The notes under the pieces: model-generated
Told to the model about the DNA's origin: nothing
Databases searched by the model: none
The model's input: the letters and a program-made list of their open reading frames with translations, nothing else
Position numbers and translations under genes: made by a program
Assembly (NCBI GenBank): GCA_947495775.1
Contig: CANMAQ010000002.1
Coordinates: forward strand, 1 to 64,000
Source: Jejuia algarum
GTDB taxonomy: Bacteria; Bacteroidota; Bacteroidia; Flavobacteriales; Flavobacteriaceae
Reading direction: 5' to 3'
Length of the DNA: 64,000 bases
Shown: positions 33,869-42,081 of the stretch, piece after piece
Layout: each line of letters begins with the position of its first letter
Numbering within the stretch: position 1 is the stretch's first letter

Positions 33869-34348
33869 TTACATCTCATTAAAGATAGAGTGCATCAAGC
33901 GTTTTTTATCATTAATGCTTTCTTCTAAAGAAATCATCGTTTCTGTGCGGTACACCCCTTCTATTTCATCCAATTTAAAAATAACCTCTTTCGCATGCTC
34001 TGTATTTCTACCACGTATTTTACAGAAAATATTAAACTTTCCTGTTGTAATGTGCGCTACGGTTACATATGGAATATCATTAATACGCTCTAAAACAAAT
34101 TGTGTTTGAGAGGTATTATTTAAATATACGCCAACATAAGCAATAAAAGAGTACCCTAATTTTTTATAATCTAAAGTAAGGGAAGAACCTCTAATGATTC
34201 CCGATTCCTCCATTTTTTTAACTCTAACATGTACTGTACCAGCAGATATTAAAAGTTTTTTGGCAATATCTGTAAAAGGTATCCTTGTGTTATCAATTAA
34301 CATGTCAAGAATTTGATGATCTATTTCGTCTAATTTTATTTTCCCCAT
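33869..34348 (-). CDS. Lrp/AsnC-family transcriptional regulator
   Basis: A 159-residue regulator: N-terminal HTH (IDHQILDMLIDNTRIPFTDI, SAGTVHVRVKKMEESGII) and C-terminal RAM/AsnC effector domain (YVGVYLNN, ITTGKFNIFCKIRG). These proteins bind amino acids and control amino-acid metabolism. It stands alone between terminators, with a -7 element TAATTTTG on the minus strand at 34380-34373. Its neighbour is an M14-type peptidase gene on the same strand, 70 bases upstream. Confidence 0.95.
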   Translation of the reverse strand: MGKIKLDEIDHQILDMLIDNTRIPFTDIAKKLLISAGTVHVRVKKMEESGIIRGSSLTLDYKKLGYSFIAYVGVYLNNTSQTQFVLERINDIPYVTVAHITTGKFNIFCKIRGRNTEHAKEVIFKLDEIEGVYRTETMISLEESINDKKRLMHSIFNEM

Positions 34349-34372
34349 GATGAACGATTCTTAGTATAAGAG

Positions 34373-34380
34373 CAAAATTA
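34373..34380 (-). promoter_or_regulatory. Probable -7 element of Lrp gene
   Basis: Minus strand TAATTTTG fits TAnnTTTG and lies 24 bases before the ATG at 34348. Confidence 0.55.
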
Positions 34381-34418
34381 ATACATTCTTTTTGTAAATA
34401 ACCCACATTTAGTGCGTT

Positions 34419-35570
34419 TTATTTCGAAAATAATACGATTTTCTTAGTATTAATATGTACGCAAACGTTTTCGCTATCCAGTGCCAACTGCTTTGTGTCT
34501 GCACCAGTTAGTAAATGAGATTGCGCATCAATCTCTTTATGACCATAATAGCCCGACAGCTCGCCTATTTTTCGTACAATTGGTGTAAAGTGCAACTCAC
34601 CGTCTATTAAACGTTCCTCAAATTGAAATGCCACATCGGTGATGCTACTGCCACTAGATAGTTTTGCCTGTCTTATAATGACATCAAAAAACAGTTTCCC
34701 GTTTTCAGGAATATCTAAATAAGGAGCGTAATTAGCGCCAGTTACTGTTCTGCTTGCTATATAATTTAAAGAGGTTATATAGGAGATAAAAATAAGTTCT
34801 CGAGTGTACTCTCTATTATAATCATTCCCGTAATGACCGGCCTCAAACAAAATGGTAGGTACATTTTCACTTTGAAACGTATCACCAACACAGTTTATAT
34901 TAAACGCATCATCATATACGCCAACTTGGTCTGGTATGACAAGCTGTAAATTACGGTTCATTTCTGCGATAACCTCCATGGCGATTTTTCGCGTTGGTGT
35001 GACAGTACAAGCCTTATCCTGTGCGGGAGCTAAAAACGATACAATCGCAGGTTTAGCAGTGTTTCCAGCACTAAAGATAGTACGTTGTCCATGCAAATTA
35101 TAGCAAAAGTGAGGTTTAAAGGTTTCAAAAACGCTCCTTAAAACGTTACTTTCTGGTTGCGTTCTTTCTTGTGCATCTCTGTTTAAGTCTACCGCATTTG
35201 CATTCACTCTAGTGTAAGCTTTAGCGCCATCCGGATTTAATAAAGGTATAATGCATAGGGTGCAAGCTTTTAGAACAGTATCTAGTTCTTGAGATGTAGC
35301 AGTACAGAGGTTTAAAAGGTCAAAAAGCGCCTTTGTTGTGGTCGATTCGTTACCGTGCATCTGAGACCACATTAAAATCTTCTTCGAACCATTACCAATG
35401 GTGATGCTGTGAATGGGAGTCTTTAATACAGATTGCCCCACAATTTCAATTTTAGCGACACCTTCTAATTCCGTTAATAACGGTTCAATATCTGTAGCTG
35501 TTATATAACGATGTTTAAGCGTTGCTGCTTTATATGTAGCAAATAGTGTTTGTATGTCTTCTATGGTCAT
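34419..35570 (-). CDS. M14-family zinc carboxypeptidase
   Basis: A 383-residue zinc peptidase-fold protein. The zinc ligands are in WSQMHGNESTTT (HxxE) and YNLHGQ (second His), the substrate-binding region is IPLLNPDGAKAYTRVNANAVDLNRD, and the catalytic Glu is likely in ILFEAGHYGND. No signal peptide is seen, so it is probably cytosolic, which fits the sub-branch acting on modified amino acids or peptides rather than secreted digestive enzymes. It is divergent from the XRE gene at 35870, and the promoter is overlapped by a palindrome. Confidence 0.9.
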   Translation of the reverse strand: MTIEDIQTLFATYKAATLKHRYITATDIEPLLTELEGVAKIEIVGQSVLKTPIHSITIGNGSKKILMWSQMHGNESTTTKALFDLLNLCTATSQELDTVLKACTLCIIPLLNPDGAKAYTRVNANAVDLNRDAQERTQPESNVLRSVFETFKPHFCYNLHGQRTIFSAGNTAKPAIVSFLAPAQDKACTVTPTRKIAMEVIAEMNRNLQLVIPDQVGVYDDAFNINCVGDTFQSENVPTILFEAGHYGNDYNREYTRELIFISYITSLNYIASRTVTGANYAPYLDIPENGKLFFDVIIRQAKLSSGSSITDVAFQFEERLIDGELHFTPIVRKIGELSGYYGHKEIDAQSHLLTGADTKQLALDSENVCVHINTKKIVLFSK

Positions 35571-35586
35571 AAAATTTATTTGTATA

Positions 35587-35620
35587 CAAAAGTAAACAAT
35601 TAGTATTTTACAATTGTAAA
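35587..35620 (-). promoter_or_regulatory. Promoter with overlapping operator-like palindrome
   Basis: On the minus strand TACTTTTG (35594-35587) is a good -7 element 16 bases before the peptidase ATG. TTTACAATTGTAAA at 35607-35620 is a perfect 14-base palindrome that falls in the spacer and -33 region. Similar TGTATACA, GTAAACA and TGTTTAC elements recur across 35580-35870, up to the divergent XRE gene, which is the natural candidate for the binding protein. Confidence 0.55.
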
Positions 35621-35831
35621 CAAATAAAAGATCTTGAATTGTACACAGAAGTATACAGTATTTTATATTAAATAGAGTCTTATAACATCACATTTCAGTT
35701 AATAGTGTATTCAATTTGTAATATCATTATATCATTACTAATCAATACATTAGATATATTAACTTAAACCTATAAATCAATAGAAATCTCTAAAAAAATT
35801 CACAAAAGTACGCATTATCCGAATCATTTGT

Positions 35832-35839
35832 TACATTTG
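35832..35839 (+). promoter_or_regulatory. Probable -7 element of XRE gene
   Basis: TACATTTG fits TAnnTTTG, 30 bases before the ATG at 35870. Confidence 0.5.
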
Positions 35840-35869
35840 TAATCAAACAACTCTAATTAATTGTTTACA

Positions 35870-36262
35870 ATGATAAACAGCGATGCTTTTGCTAAAAGAC
35901 TTCAACGTGTTATAGATTACTATGGGGAATCTGCCTCTTCGTTTTCTGAAAAAATTGGTGTACAGCGCTCCAGTATATCTCATATTTTATCTGGACGAAA
36001 TAAACCGAGTTTAGAATTTGTGCTTAAAATACTCTCTGCATTCCCTGAAGTAGAACTATATTGGCTCTTAAAAGGCAAAGGAACGTTTCCTAAGCTTACA
36101 GAAGTAGCACCAATTGAAACAGCACCTGCACCTGCTAAAGATCTCTTTACAGATGCAACAGCAGCTTTACCTGAAATGAATGCGCCTACACCTCATGAAA
36201 AATCGATTGAGCGTATCGTTGTATTTTATTCGGACGGAACTTTTAAAAATTATCGCAATTAA
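35870..36262 (+). CDS. XRE-family transcriptional regulator
   Basis: A 130-residue DNA-binding protein. The HTH covers about residues 5-65 (FSEKIGVQRSSISHILSGRN is the core) and is followed by a Pro/Ala-rich linker and a short C-terminal motif RIVVFYSDGTFKNYRN common in flavobacterial XRE proteins. I choose the ATG at 35870 over a TTG at 35861, which would add three residues. It is divergent from the M14 peptidase and probably controls that gene and itself through the GTTTAC/GTAAAC sites between them. Confidence 0.9.
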   Translation: MINSDAFAKRLQRVIDYYGESASSFSEKIGVQRSSISHILSGRNKPSLEFVLKILSAFPEVELYWLLKGKGTFPKLTEVAPIETAPAPAKDLFTDATAALPEMNAPTPHEKSIERIVVFYSDGTFKNYRN

Positions 36263-36302
36263 CCTGATAGTTTAATAGCTTTGCAAAAACTTTAAATTTT
36301 AA

Positions 36303-36677
36303 ATGAAAAAATTCATCGCTATTGCCTTTCTATTTACATTATATGCCTGTTATGAGACCGAACGCTCTTGTAAGGCCTATAAAACGGGTACCTACTACAC
36401 GGAAACACGTATTAATGGCACTGTTTACACCTCAGAATTTACACGAACAAAATCATTACAAATAGAAACTTATAAAGATCATATCGATTCTTCTGAAGTG
36501 CGTTGGATTAATGACTGTGAAGTCGTTTTTAGAACCATACACCCTAAAAATAGGGCTGAACGTAAAGACATTCATTTAAAAATACTAACAACTACAGATA
36601 CCTCGTATACTTATGAGTATTCTTATGTGGGAGATGTTAAAAAAGAAAAAGGCGTGGCTTATACAACTAAACCTTAA
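36303..36677 (+). CDS. Small probable lipoprotein, conserved in flavobacteria
   Basis: A 124-residue protein with a lipoprotein-like signal (FIAIAFLFTLYAC, candidate lipidated Cys16). The mature part is a beta-rich domain beginning YETERSCKAYKTGTYY. Similar flavobacterial proteins are sometimes given misleading names such as topoisomerase; nothing in the sequence supports that. Its end overlaps the convergent gene at 36674 by four bases. Function unknown. Confidence 0.75.
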   Translation: MKKFIAIAFLFTLYACYETERSCKAYKTGTYYTETRINGTVYTSEFTRTKSLQIETYKDHIDSSEVRWINDCEVVFRTIHPKNRAERKDIHLKILTTTDTSYTYEYSYVGDVKKEKGVAYTTKP

Positions 36678-37174
36678 TCAAAAGGGTATAAAAAGGATTC
36701 TACCAGGTTGAACTCTATCTTGCCACCCTCGCGAATGTGATACGTAAAAAAGACTTCGCCCCAATATTCGCCATCCGAAAAATCGGCTATAATCCATTTA
36801 TGATTTAGCAATTTTATGGTGTTTATTAGAATTTTTCGACCTTCAGAAGACGCATACGGTACTATAGGATGCTGCCCTTTTAGTTCGTTAGTACTGTATA
36901 TCGCATCTTGTACGGTTGCAATAATAGTTTCTGCTTTGTAGCCATCACGTTCAAAATAACTAATGGCATCCTCATTGTTTTCAAACTTAAAATGAGAACA
37001 ATGTATCAATTTTTCATCCATAGCAGCAATAGAATCTGTTAAGCGTTCTATTTTACCTTTAGCGCTTGTTAGGCGTTTATTTTGACTTTCGAAAATGCGC
37101 TTCGCACTAGCATATTGAAATAGTATCAATAAAAGAGAAACGATAAACAGGTACATGAAAATTTTTTGCTTCAT
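36674..37174 (-). CDS. Membrane-anchored protein of unknown function
   Basis: A 166-residue protein: an N-terminal membrane helix (FMYLFIVSLLLILFQYASA), then a short coiled coil (about 30-55), then a globular domain ending WGEVFFTYHIREGGKIEF. No motif for enzymatic activity is seen. It is encoded directly after the MBL-fold hydrolase on the same strand with three bases between, so the two are cotranscribed. Confidence 0.75.
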   Translation of the reverse strand: MKQKIFMYLFIVSLLLILFQYASAKRIFESQNKRLTSAKGKIERLTDSIAAMDEKLIHCSHFKFENNEDAISYFERDGYKAETIIATVQDAIYSTNELKGQHPIVPYASSEGRKILINTIKLLNHKWIIADFSDGEYWGEVFFTYHIREGGKIEFNLVESFLYPFD

Positions 37175-37177
37175 ATC

Positions 37178-37942
37178 TTAAAGGGTTAGTTTTAAAGTGT
37201 CGTACGCTAAAAACACATTTTCGGGTAATTGCGCTTCTACGGCGTCATGAAACCCTAATAAATGACTTATATGTGTTAAATAAGCGCGTTTGGGTTGTAT
37301 TCGTGCTATAAACTCCAAGGCTTCTTCTAAATTAAAATGCGAAAAATGCGGCTCAATGCGTAGTGCATTGACGACCAAAACATCTACACCTTTAATCTTT
37401 TCAATTTCCGTGTCGGCCATCGATTTTATATCTGTCAGGTAACAGAATTTAGGAAATCGAAATCCAAATACTTTTAAGTGTCCATGCCAACCTTTTATAG
37501 GAAGAACACGCTGGCCACCTATTTCAAAAGGTCGACCTTGTTTTAGTTTGTAGGTATCTACAGAAGGTGCACCAGGGTATCTGTTTTTAATTTTAAAGAT
37601 ATAGTCAAAGCGTTTGCGTAATGCTTTTAACACGCGTTTGTGCGCGTAAATAGCAATAGCACCTTGTTTGAAGTAAAAAGGCCGGATATCGTCCAGTCCA
37701 AGCACATGGTCTGAATGTTCGTGCGTAAATAAAATGCCGTCTATTTTTTCACATCCGCAACGCAGCATTTGCTGTCTAAAATCTGGCCCACAATCAATTA
37801 CATAACTAAAGTTGTCCCATTCAATCAAGGCCGATGTGCGAAGCCGTTTGTCTTTGGTGTTAGAACTTAGGCAAACGGGATGATCGCTACCAATAATAGG
37901 TATGCCTTGGGAGGTTCCTGTACCGAGAAATGTAACTTTCAA
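37178..37942 (-). CDS. MBL-fold metal-dependent hydrolase (PhnP-like)
   Basis: A 254-residue metallo-beta-lactamase-fold protein. Landmarks: FLGTGTSQGIPIIG at the start, the metal motif FTHEHSDHVLGLDD (HxHxDH), later ligands in WHGHLK and TDIKS, and HISH near the end. PhnP-type members are phosphodiesterases; the substrate here is unknown. It heads a two-gene operon with the membrane-anchored protein. Confidence 0.9.
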   Translation of the reverse strand: MKVTFLGTGTSQGIPIIGSDHPVCLSSNTKDKRLRTSALIEWDNFSYVIDCGPDFRQQMLRCGCEKIDGILFTHEHSDHVLGLDDIRPFYFKQGAIAIYAHKRVLKALRKRFDYIFKIKNRYPGAPSVDTYKLKQGRPFEIGGQRVLPIKGWHGHLKVFGFRFPKFCYLTDIKSMADTEIEKIKGVDVLVVNALRIEPHFSHFNLEEALEFIARIQPKRAYLTHISHLLGFHDAVEAQLPENVFLAYDTLKLTL

Positions 37943-37980
37943 TATGCTTTAATTTAATAACAAAAATAGAACTATTTTTT

Positions 37981-38009
37981 TTGTAACCTATGCTTATTTG
38001 GTATCTTTA
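37981..38009 (+). promoter_or_regulatory. Promoter of the 494-residue protein gene
   Basis: TTG at 37981 and TATCTTTA at 38002-38009, 18 bases apart, close to the Bacteroidota consensus. It lies inside an upstream in-frame extension of the next gene, which is why I place that gene's start at 38038. Confidence 0.6.
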
Positions 38010-38037
38010 CATTAAAACGATATTAATAAGAACGCTT

Positions 38038-39522
38038 ATGAAAATCACTATAAATGGAGATAAAGAATTTGATGATATTCCATCATTAAAATCAAAAGCA
38101 TTACGTATCAATCTCAATAAGAACATCTACGGGTCTTTTGCAGAGATTGGTGCTGGCCAAGAAACCGCTAGACAGTTTTTTAGAGCTGGAGGGGCTTCCG
38201 GTACGATTGCCAAAGCAATGTCTGCTTACGATAAAGATTTTAGTGATGCCATTTATGGAATTGAGGACGATAGACGCTATGTGACAGAATCGCGTTTGCG
38301 TAAAATGCTGTCTCATGAAATGTCGCTTATGGAAAAGCGCATCACTAGAGATAAAAATCCTAATAAAATATTTTTTACTTACGCCAATACTGTTGCAACC
38401 ATAGATTTTGCAAAGCAGTTTAAAGGGCATGGTTGGGTAGGCATAAAGTATCAGGTTGAAGCTGGCGCTGATTATAATGAAATTTTGTTACATGTGCGCT
38501 TTAAAGAAACTGATGCACGTCTGCAGCAAGAAACATTAGGTGTTTTAGGTACCAATCTTATTTATGGTGCCTTTTACAAATACAATGAGCCTAAAAAATT
38601 ACTACGTTACTTATACGATCACTTAGATAAAGACCAGTTGGAGATTGATACTATCAATTTTTCAGGCCCCGTATTCAAACATGTAGACAACCGCTTGATG
38701 AGTTTGCAGTTGGTGAAAAACGGCATGACAGATGCTGTTGTTTTTGGCCCTGATGGTAATAATGTTTTGCCAGCCCGTATTTTCTATAAGAAAAACATTT
38801 TAGCACTTCGCGGTAGTTTTAGACCTGTGACTAAAGTGAATATGGCTATGTATGAGAAATCTTATGAGATGTTTATCCAGGAAAATAAGGTTGATGAAGA
38901 TAAAGCTGTAGTTGTTTTTGAAATTACATTGTCTAATTTAAGAGCCGAAGGTAAGATTGACGAGCAAGATTTTATAGATCGAGCAGATTTGTTATGTGCT
39001 CTAGGACATTCGGTTATGATATCTAACTTTCAGGAATACTATAAGGTTGTAGAGTATTTCTCTAACTACACAAAAGCAAGAATGGGCTTAGCTATGGGGG
39101 TTAGTAATTTAATTGATATTTTTGACGAGAAATACTATAGACATATTAGTGGTGGGATCTTAGAAGCTTTTGGAAAACTATTCTTTAAAGATTTAAAAGT
39201 CTACTTATATCCAATGTTCGACCCTGACACTGGTGAGCTGATTACAAGTGAAAATCTTAAGGTGTATCCTCGCATGAAAGAGTTATATAAATTCTTTAAG
39301 TACAACGGGAAAGTTATTGATATTGAAGACTATGACGAGCGTATTATGAATATTTTCTCAAGAGAAGCGTTAAGTCTAATCGAGAAAGGTGACACTGGTT
39401 GGGAAGACATGCTACCAGATGGCACTGCAGATCTTATTAAGGATTTCAGGTTATTTGGCTACACCAGACGCACGCTTAAACCGCTCACCCTAAAACATCG
39501 CACAACCTCAAAAAATGAATAA
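38038..39522 (+). CDS. Conserved protein of unknown function, 494 residues
   Basis: A cytosolic protein widespread in this phylum, with no classical motif I can identify. Landmarks: INKNIYGSFAEIGAGQETAR near the N-terminus, a central GNNVLPARIFYKKNILALRG, and ARMGLAMGVSNLIDIFDEKY. Relatives have sometimes been labelled nicotinate-nucleotide adenylyltransferase; I see no HxGH signature to support that. The start at 38038 is preferred because a promoter overlaps the longer frame. It is followed by a bidirectional terminator. Confidence 0.85.
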   Translation: MKITINGDKEFDDIPSLKSKALRINLNKNIYGSFAEIGAGQETARQFFRAGGASGTIAKAMSAYDKDFSDAIYGIEDDRRYVTESRLRKMLSHEMSLMEKRITRDKNPNKIFFTYANTVATIDFAKQFKGHGWVGIKYQVEAGADYNEILLHVRFKETDARLQQETLGVLGTNLIYGAFYKYNEPKKLLRYLYDHLDKDQLEIDTINFSGPVFKHVDNRLMSLQLVKNGMTDAVVFGPDGNNVLPARIFYKKNILALRGSFRPVTKVNMAMYEKSYEMFIQENKVDEDKAVVVFEITLSNLRAEGKIDEQDFIDRADLLCALGHSVMISNFQEYYKVVEYFSNYTKARMGLAMGVSNLIDIFDEKYYRHISGGILEAFGKLFFKDLKVYLYPMFDPDTGELITSENLKVYPRMKELYKFFKYNGKVIDIEDYDERIMNIFSREALSLIEKGDTGWEDMLPDGTADLIKDFRLFGYTRRTLKPLTLKHRTTSKNE

Positions 39523-39566
39523 ATTTTAATAATAACATCACAATATTGCTGTAAAGCCAAAAAAAT

Positions 39567-39597
39567 AAAAAAAGAGCCTTTTAAAGGCTCTTTTTTT
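39567..39597. terminator. Bidirectional terminator before bcp
   Basis: AAAGAGCC and GGCTCTTT form a perfect stem with A-rich and T-rich flanks (39567-39597), between the ends of two convergent genes. Confidence 0.9.
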
Positions 39598-40054
39598 ATT
39601 CTGTATCTAAAATTTGAGCAGCGTGTGCTTTTGTTTTTACTTTAGTGATCACATTTTCGATAACGCCGTTTTCGTCAATGATAAACGTAGTTCTGTGAAT
39701 ACCATCGTATTCTTTACCCATAAACTTTTTTGGTCCCCAAACCCCAAAGGCCTCTATAACAGCTTTATCTTCATCAGCCAATAAAGGATACTTAAAATCA
39801 TATTTAGCTTTAAAATTAGATTGACGTTTTGCGCTATCAGCACTCACGCCTAAAATTTCATACCCTTGCGCTTGAAAACGCTCAAAATTAGCATTAAGAT
39901 CGCAGGCTTCTGCCGTACAACCAGGTGTACTTGCTTTTGGATAGAAAAAAACCACTAATTTCTTTCCTTTGTAATCGGCCAGTGTTACTGTATTACCCTG
40001 TTCGTCTAACGCTTTAAATTCTGGAGCTTTATCTCCTATCTGTAATGTTTTCAT
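39596..40054 (-). CDS. bcp: Thioredoxin-dependent peroxiredoxin, BCP type
   Basis: Reduces hydrogen and organic peroxides in the cytosol. The 152 residues match the family. The peroxidatic Cys is in YPKASTPGCTAEACDLN (PxxxTPxC), and the second Cys five residues later is the typical BCP resolving position. It is monocistronic and convergent to the 494-residue gene. Confidence 0.96.
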   Translation of the reverse strand: MKTLQIGDKAPEFKALDEQGNTVTLADYKGKKLVVFFYPKASTPGCTAEACDLNANFERFQAQGYEILGVSADSAKRQSNFKAKYDFKYPLLADEDKAVIEAFGVWGPKKFMGKEYDGIHRTTFIIDENGVIENVITKVKTKAHAAQILDTE

Positions 40055-40258
40055 ATGCCTTGTTTTGTAACAAAGTTAGGCGACATATACAGAACAACCA
40101 AAATTATAAACTAAAAAAGCAGGTATCATCACCATAGTACAAGTTTACGACTATATGCAACTCAATTTATTGTGAATTTTTAAAACCTGATGCTTCCTAA
40201 GATTGAGCATGAAAACCAATAAATAATGAACTTTTCCTTTTAATTCTTGTTATTTTTG

Positions 40259-40933
40259 ATGAAAACAACTGAAATGACAAAACAAGAAAGCGTTACCTTT
40301 ATTATTAAAACGCTAAATGCATACTATCCGCACATCCCTATTCCTTTAGATCATAAAGATCCATACACATTACTTATTGCCGTGTTAATGTCGGCACAAA
40401 GTACAGATGTGCGCGTAAACAAAATCACACCACTTCTTTTTGAGATTGCTGATAATCCATACGATATGGTTAAGTTATCTGTAGATGAAATTAGAGATGT
40501 TATAAAACCTGTCGGTTTATCTCCTATGAAAAGTAAAGGTATCCATGGCCTGTCTCAAATTCTCATAAACGAACACGACGGCAAGGTGCCACAAAGCTTC
40601 GAAGCTTTAGAAGCGCTACCCGCAGTAGGACACAAAACAGCTAGTGTTGTTATGTCTCAAGCTTTTGGTGTACCTGCATTTCCTGTAGATACACATATAC
40701 ATCGTTTAATGTACCGTTGGAATCTCACCTCTGGTAAAAACGTGGTACAAACCGAAAAAGATGCGAAACGGCTTTTTCCAAAAGAATTATGGAATGATCT
40801 TCATTTGCAAATTATATGGTACGGTCGCGAATATTCCCCTGCAAGAGGTTGGGATTTAGATAAAGACATTATCACTAAAACTATTGGTAGAAAAACAGTA
40901 CTTAACGCTTATTATAAAAAGAAAAAATCCTGA
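40259..40933 (+). CDS. nth: Endonuclease III-like glycosylase without Fe-S cluster
   Basis: Base-excision repair enzyme that removes oxidised pyrimidines and cleaves abasic sites. The helix-hairpin-helix LPAVGHKTASVVM has the catalytic Lys126, and the catalytic Asp144 is in FPVDTHIHRLMYRW. The C-terminal four-Cys Fe-S loop of Escherichia coli Nth is replaced by YGREYSPARGWDLDKD, and the 224-residue protein has no Cys at all. I prefer the ATG at 40259 over a TTG at 40247; ATG 40274 is also possible. The stop codon lies inside a long palindromic terminator. Confidence 0.93.
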   Translation: MKTTEMTKQESVTFIIKTLNAYYPHIPIPLDHKDPYTLLIAVLMSAQSTDVRVNKITPLLFEIADNPYDMVKLSVDEIRDVIKPVGLSPMKSKGIHGLSQILINEHDGKVPQSFEALEALPAVGHKTASVVMSQAFGVPAFPVDTHIHRLMYRWNLTSGKNVVQTEKDAKRLFPKELWNDLHLQIIWYGREYSPARGWDLDKDIITKTIGRKTVLNAYYKKKKS

Positions 40934-40951
40934 TACATGTATCAGGATTTT
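40924..40951. terminator. Perfect 28-base palindrome, terminator of nth
   Basis: A perfect palindrome with ATCCTGATAC half-sequence from 40924 to 40951, T-rich on the right. The nth stop (40931-40933) is in its left arm. It separates nth from the convergent 48-residue gene. Confidence 0.85.
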
Positions 40952-40969
40952 AATTTAAAAATTGATGCA

Positions 40970-41116
40970 TTAATTAAGAAACACGTCGTGTTTCTTATTA
41001 CCTTCTCCCAGTACTTTATAGGATTTTGAAAAATTGATAATAAAATCAATGGTTTCTTTTTTCGGGTTCAAATGTCTTGCGTTTTCTATTGAATTATTAG
41101 AGTAAAGTTTTGCCAT
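40970..41116 (-). CDS. Conserved 48-residue peptide
   Basis: A short gene missed by usual length limits: 48 residues, starting MAKLYSNNSIENARHLNPKK, followed by ETIDFIINFSKSYKVL and ending KKHDVFLN. I recognise close relatives as a small conserved protein of flavobacteria, function unknown. It lies between nth and the ECF sigma gene, on the same strand as the latter. No membrane segment. Confidence 0.75.
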   Translation of the reverse strand: MAKLYSNNSIENARHLNPKKETIDFIINFSKSYKVLGEGNKKHDVFLN

Positions 41117-41257
41117 TTTCTGTGTTTAAAAGTTGATTCTAAAGTAAAACGCAGTTAAATTAGCTTTATTGTGTACTACATAACTTACTTTTAGATTTAA
41201 TTTTAAATCAGGCTTCTTAAAACGTGAAACCGACTTGAAATAGCAACTTCAAAACGA

Positions 41258-41842
41258 TTAATCTGTAAGTACGATATTGTGTTTTTCTATAATCTTTCTC
41301 ATGTTAATTAATGCGTAGCGCATGCGTCCCAAAGCAGTGTTAATGCTCACGCCTGTACGGTCTGATATTTCTTTAAAACTCATGTCGTTGTACATACGCA
41401 TCATTAAAACTTCTTTTTGATCTTCTGGCAACTCCTCTACCAATCGTCTTACATCATTTTCTACCTGCGCTTTAATAATACTTTTTTCAGCATTTAACGC
41501 ACTATCGCTTAAAACAGAAAAAATACTAAACTCGCCCGTATTGTCAAATTTTGGCATCCTATTACTTTTTCTAAAAAAGTCAATAACAAGATTATGAGCG
41601 ATACGCATTACCCATGGTAAAAACTTACCTTCTTCATTATAAGTGCCGCGTTTTAAAGTTTTTATGATTTTTATAAAAGTATCTTGAAAGATATCCTCCG
41701 CAACATCTTTATCATAAACTTTCGAATATATAAAACTATAAATCTTTTGTTTGTGTCTTTTGATAAGTATTTCAAGAGCACTTTCTTGTCCTTTGATGTA
41801 GCTACTCACAAGAGTAGCATCAGTAATGAGTTCTTTTTGCAT
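41258..41842 (-). CDS. ECF-type sigma-70 RNA polymerase factor
   Basis: A 194-residue extracytoplasmic-function-like sigma factor. Region 2 holds KVYDKDVAEDIFQDTFIKII and FLPWVMRIAHNLVIDFFRK; region 4 holds MSFKEISDRTGVSINTALGRM. No anti-sigma gene follows, so it is not the FecI/FecR type. A sigma factor of this kind divergent from uvrA is a common flavobacterial arrangement. A small inverted repeat CGAAGT-AA-ACTTCG (41862-41875) lies just before its start, a possible binding site. Confidence 0.94.
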   Translation of the reverse strand: MQKELITDATLVSSYIKGQESALEILIKRHKQKIYSFIYSKVYDKDVAEDIFQDTFIKIIKTLKRGTYNEEGKFLPWVMRIAHNLVIDFFRKSNRMPKFDNTGEFSIFSVLSDSALNAEKSIIKAQVENDVRRLVEELPEDQKEVLMMRMYNDMSFKEISDRTGVSINTALGRMRYALINMRKIIEKHNIVLTD

Positions 41843-41861
41843 GACAATTACTTTTAATCCA

Positions 41862-41875
41862 CGAAGTAAACTTCG
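41862..41875. promoter_or_regulatory. Small inverted repeat before sigma gene
   Basis: CGAAGT, two bases, ACTTCG, 20 bases upstream of the minus-strand sigma gene start. Could be an operator. Weak evidence. Confidence 0.3.
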
Positions 41876-42049
41876 AAGCTTGGGGTTATTCTTAAATTTA
41901 AAAGTAATGTTATGCTATAGACAAGTTGTTTTATGAGATAATAACAATTCAAATATAACAACATTTTTACCTTAAATGCAAGAAATAGTTCGTTTTTTTT
42001 CTTTTAAAAGCTTAGAACTCAACTATTTTTCAAGCTCATTTACTTATAG

Positions 42050-42057
42050 TATCTTTG
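42050..42057 (+). promoter_or_regulatory. -7 element of uvrA promoter
   Basis: TATCTTTG is an exact fit to TAnnTTTG, 24 bases before the uvrA ATG. The -33 region is T-rich but has no clean TTG. Confidence 0.65.
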
Positions 42058-42081
42058 CGCTACAATATCTTTTAAAAGCCT

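Noticed and set aside
36303..36677. Topoisomerase IV annotation for the small lipoprotein
   Set aside because: Far too short and with an export signal; no topoisomerase motif.
37990..38037. Longer start of the 494-residue protein
   Set aside because: The extension overlaps a good promoter and is not typical for the family; ATG 38038 is preferred.
41070..41116. GGGTTCAAAT as a tRNA T-loop
   Set aside because: No tRNA cloverleaf around it; it is in the coding sequence of the 48-residue gene (HLNPKK).
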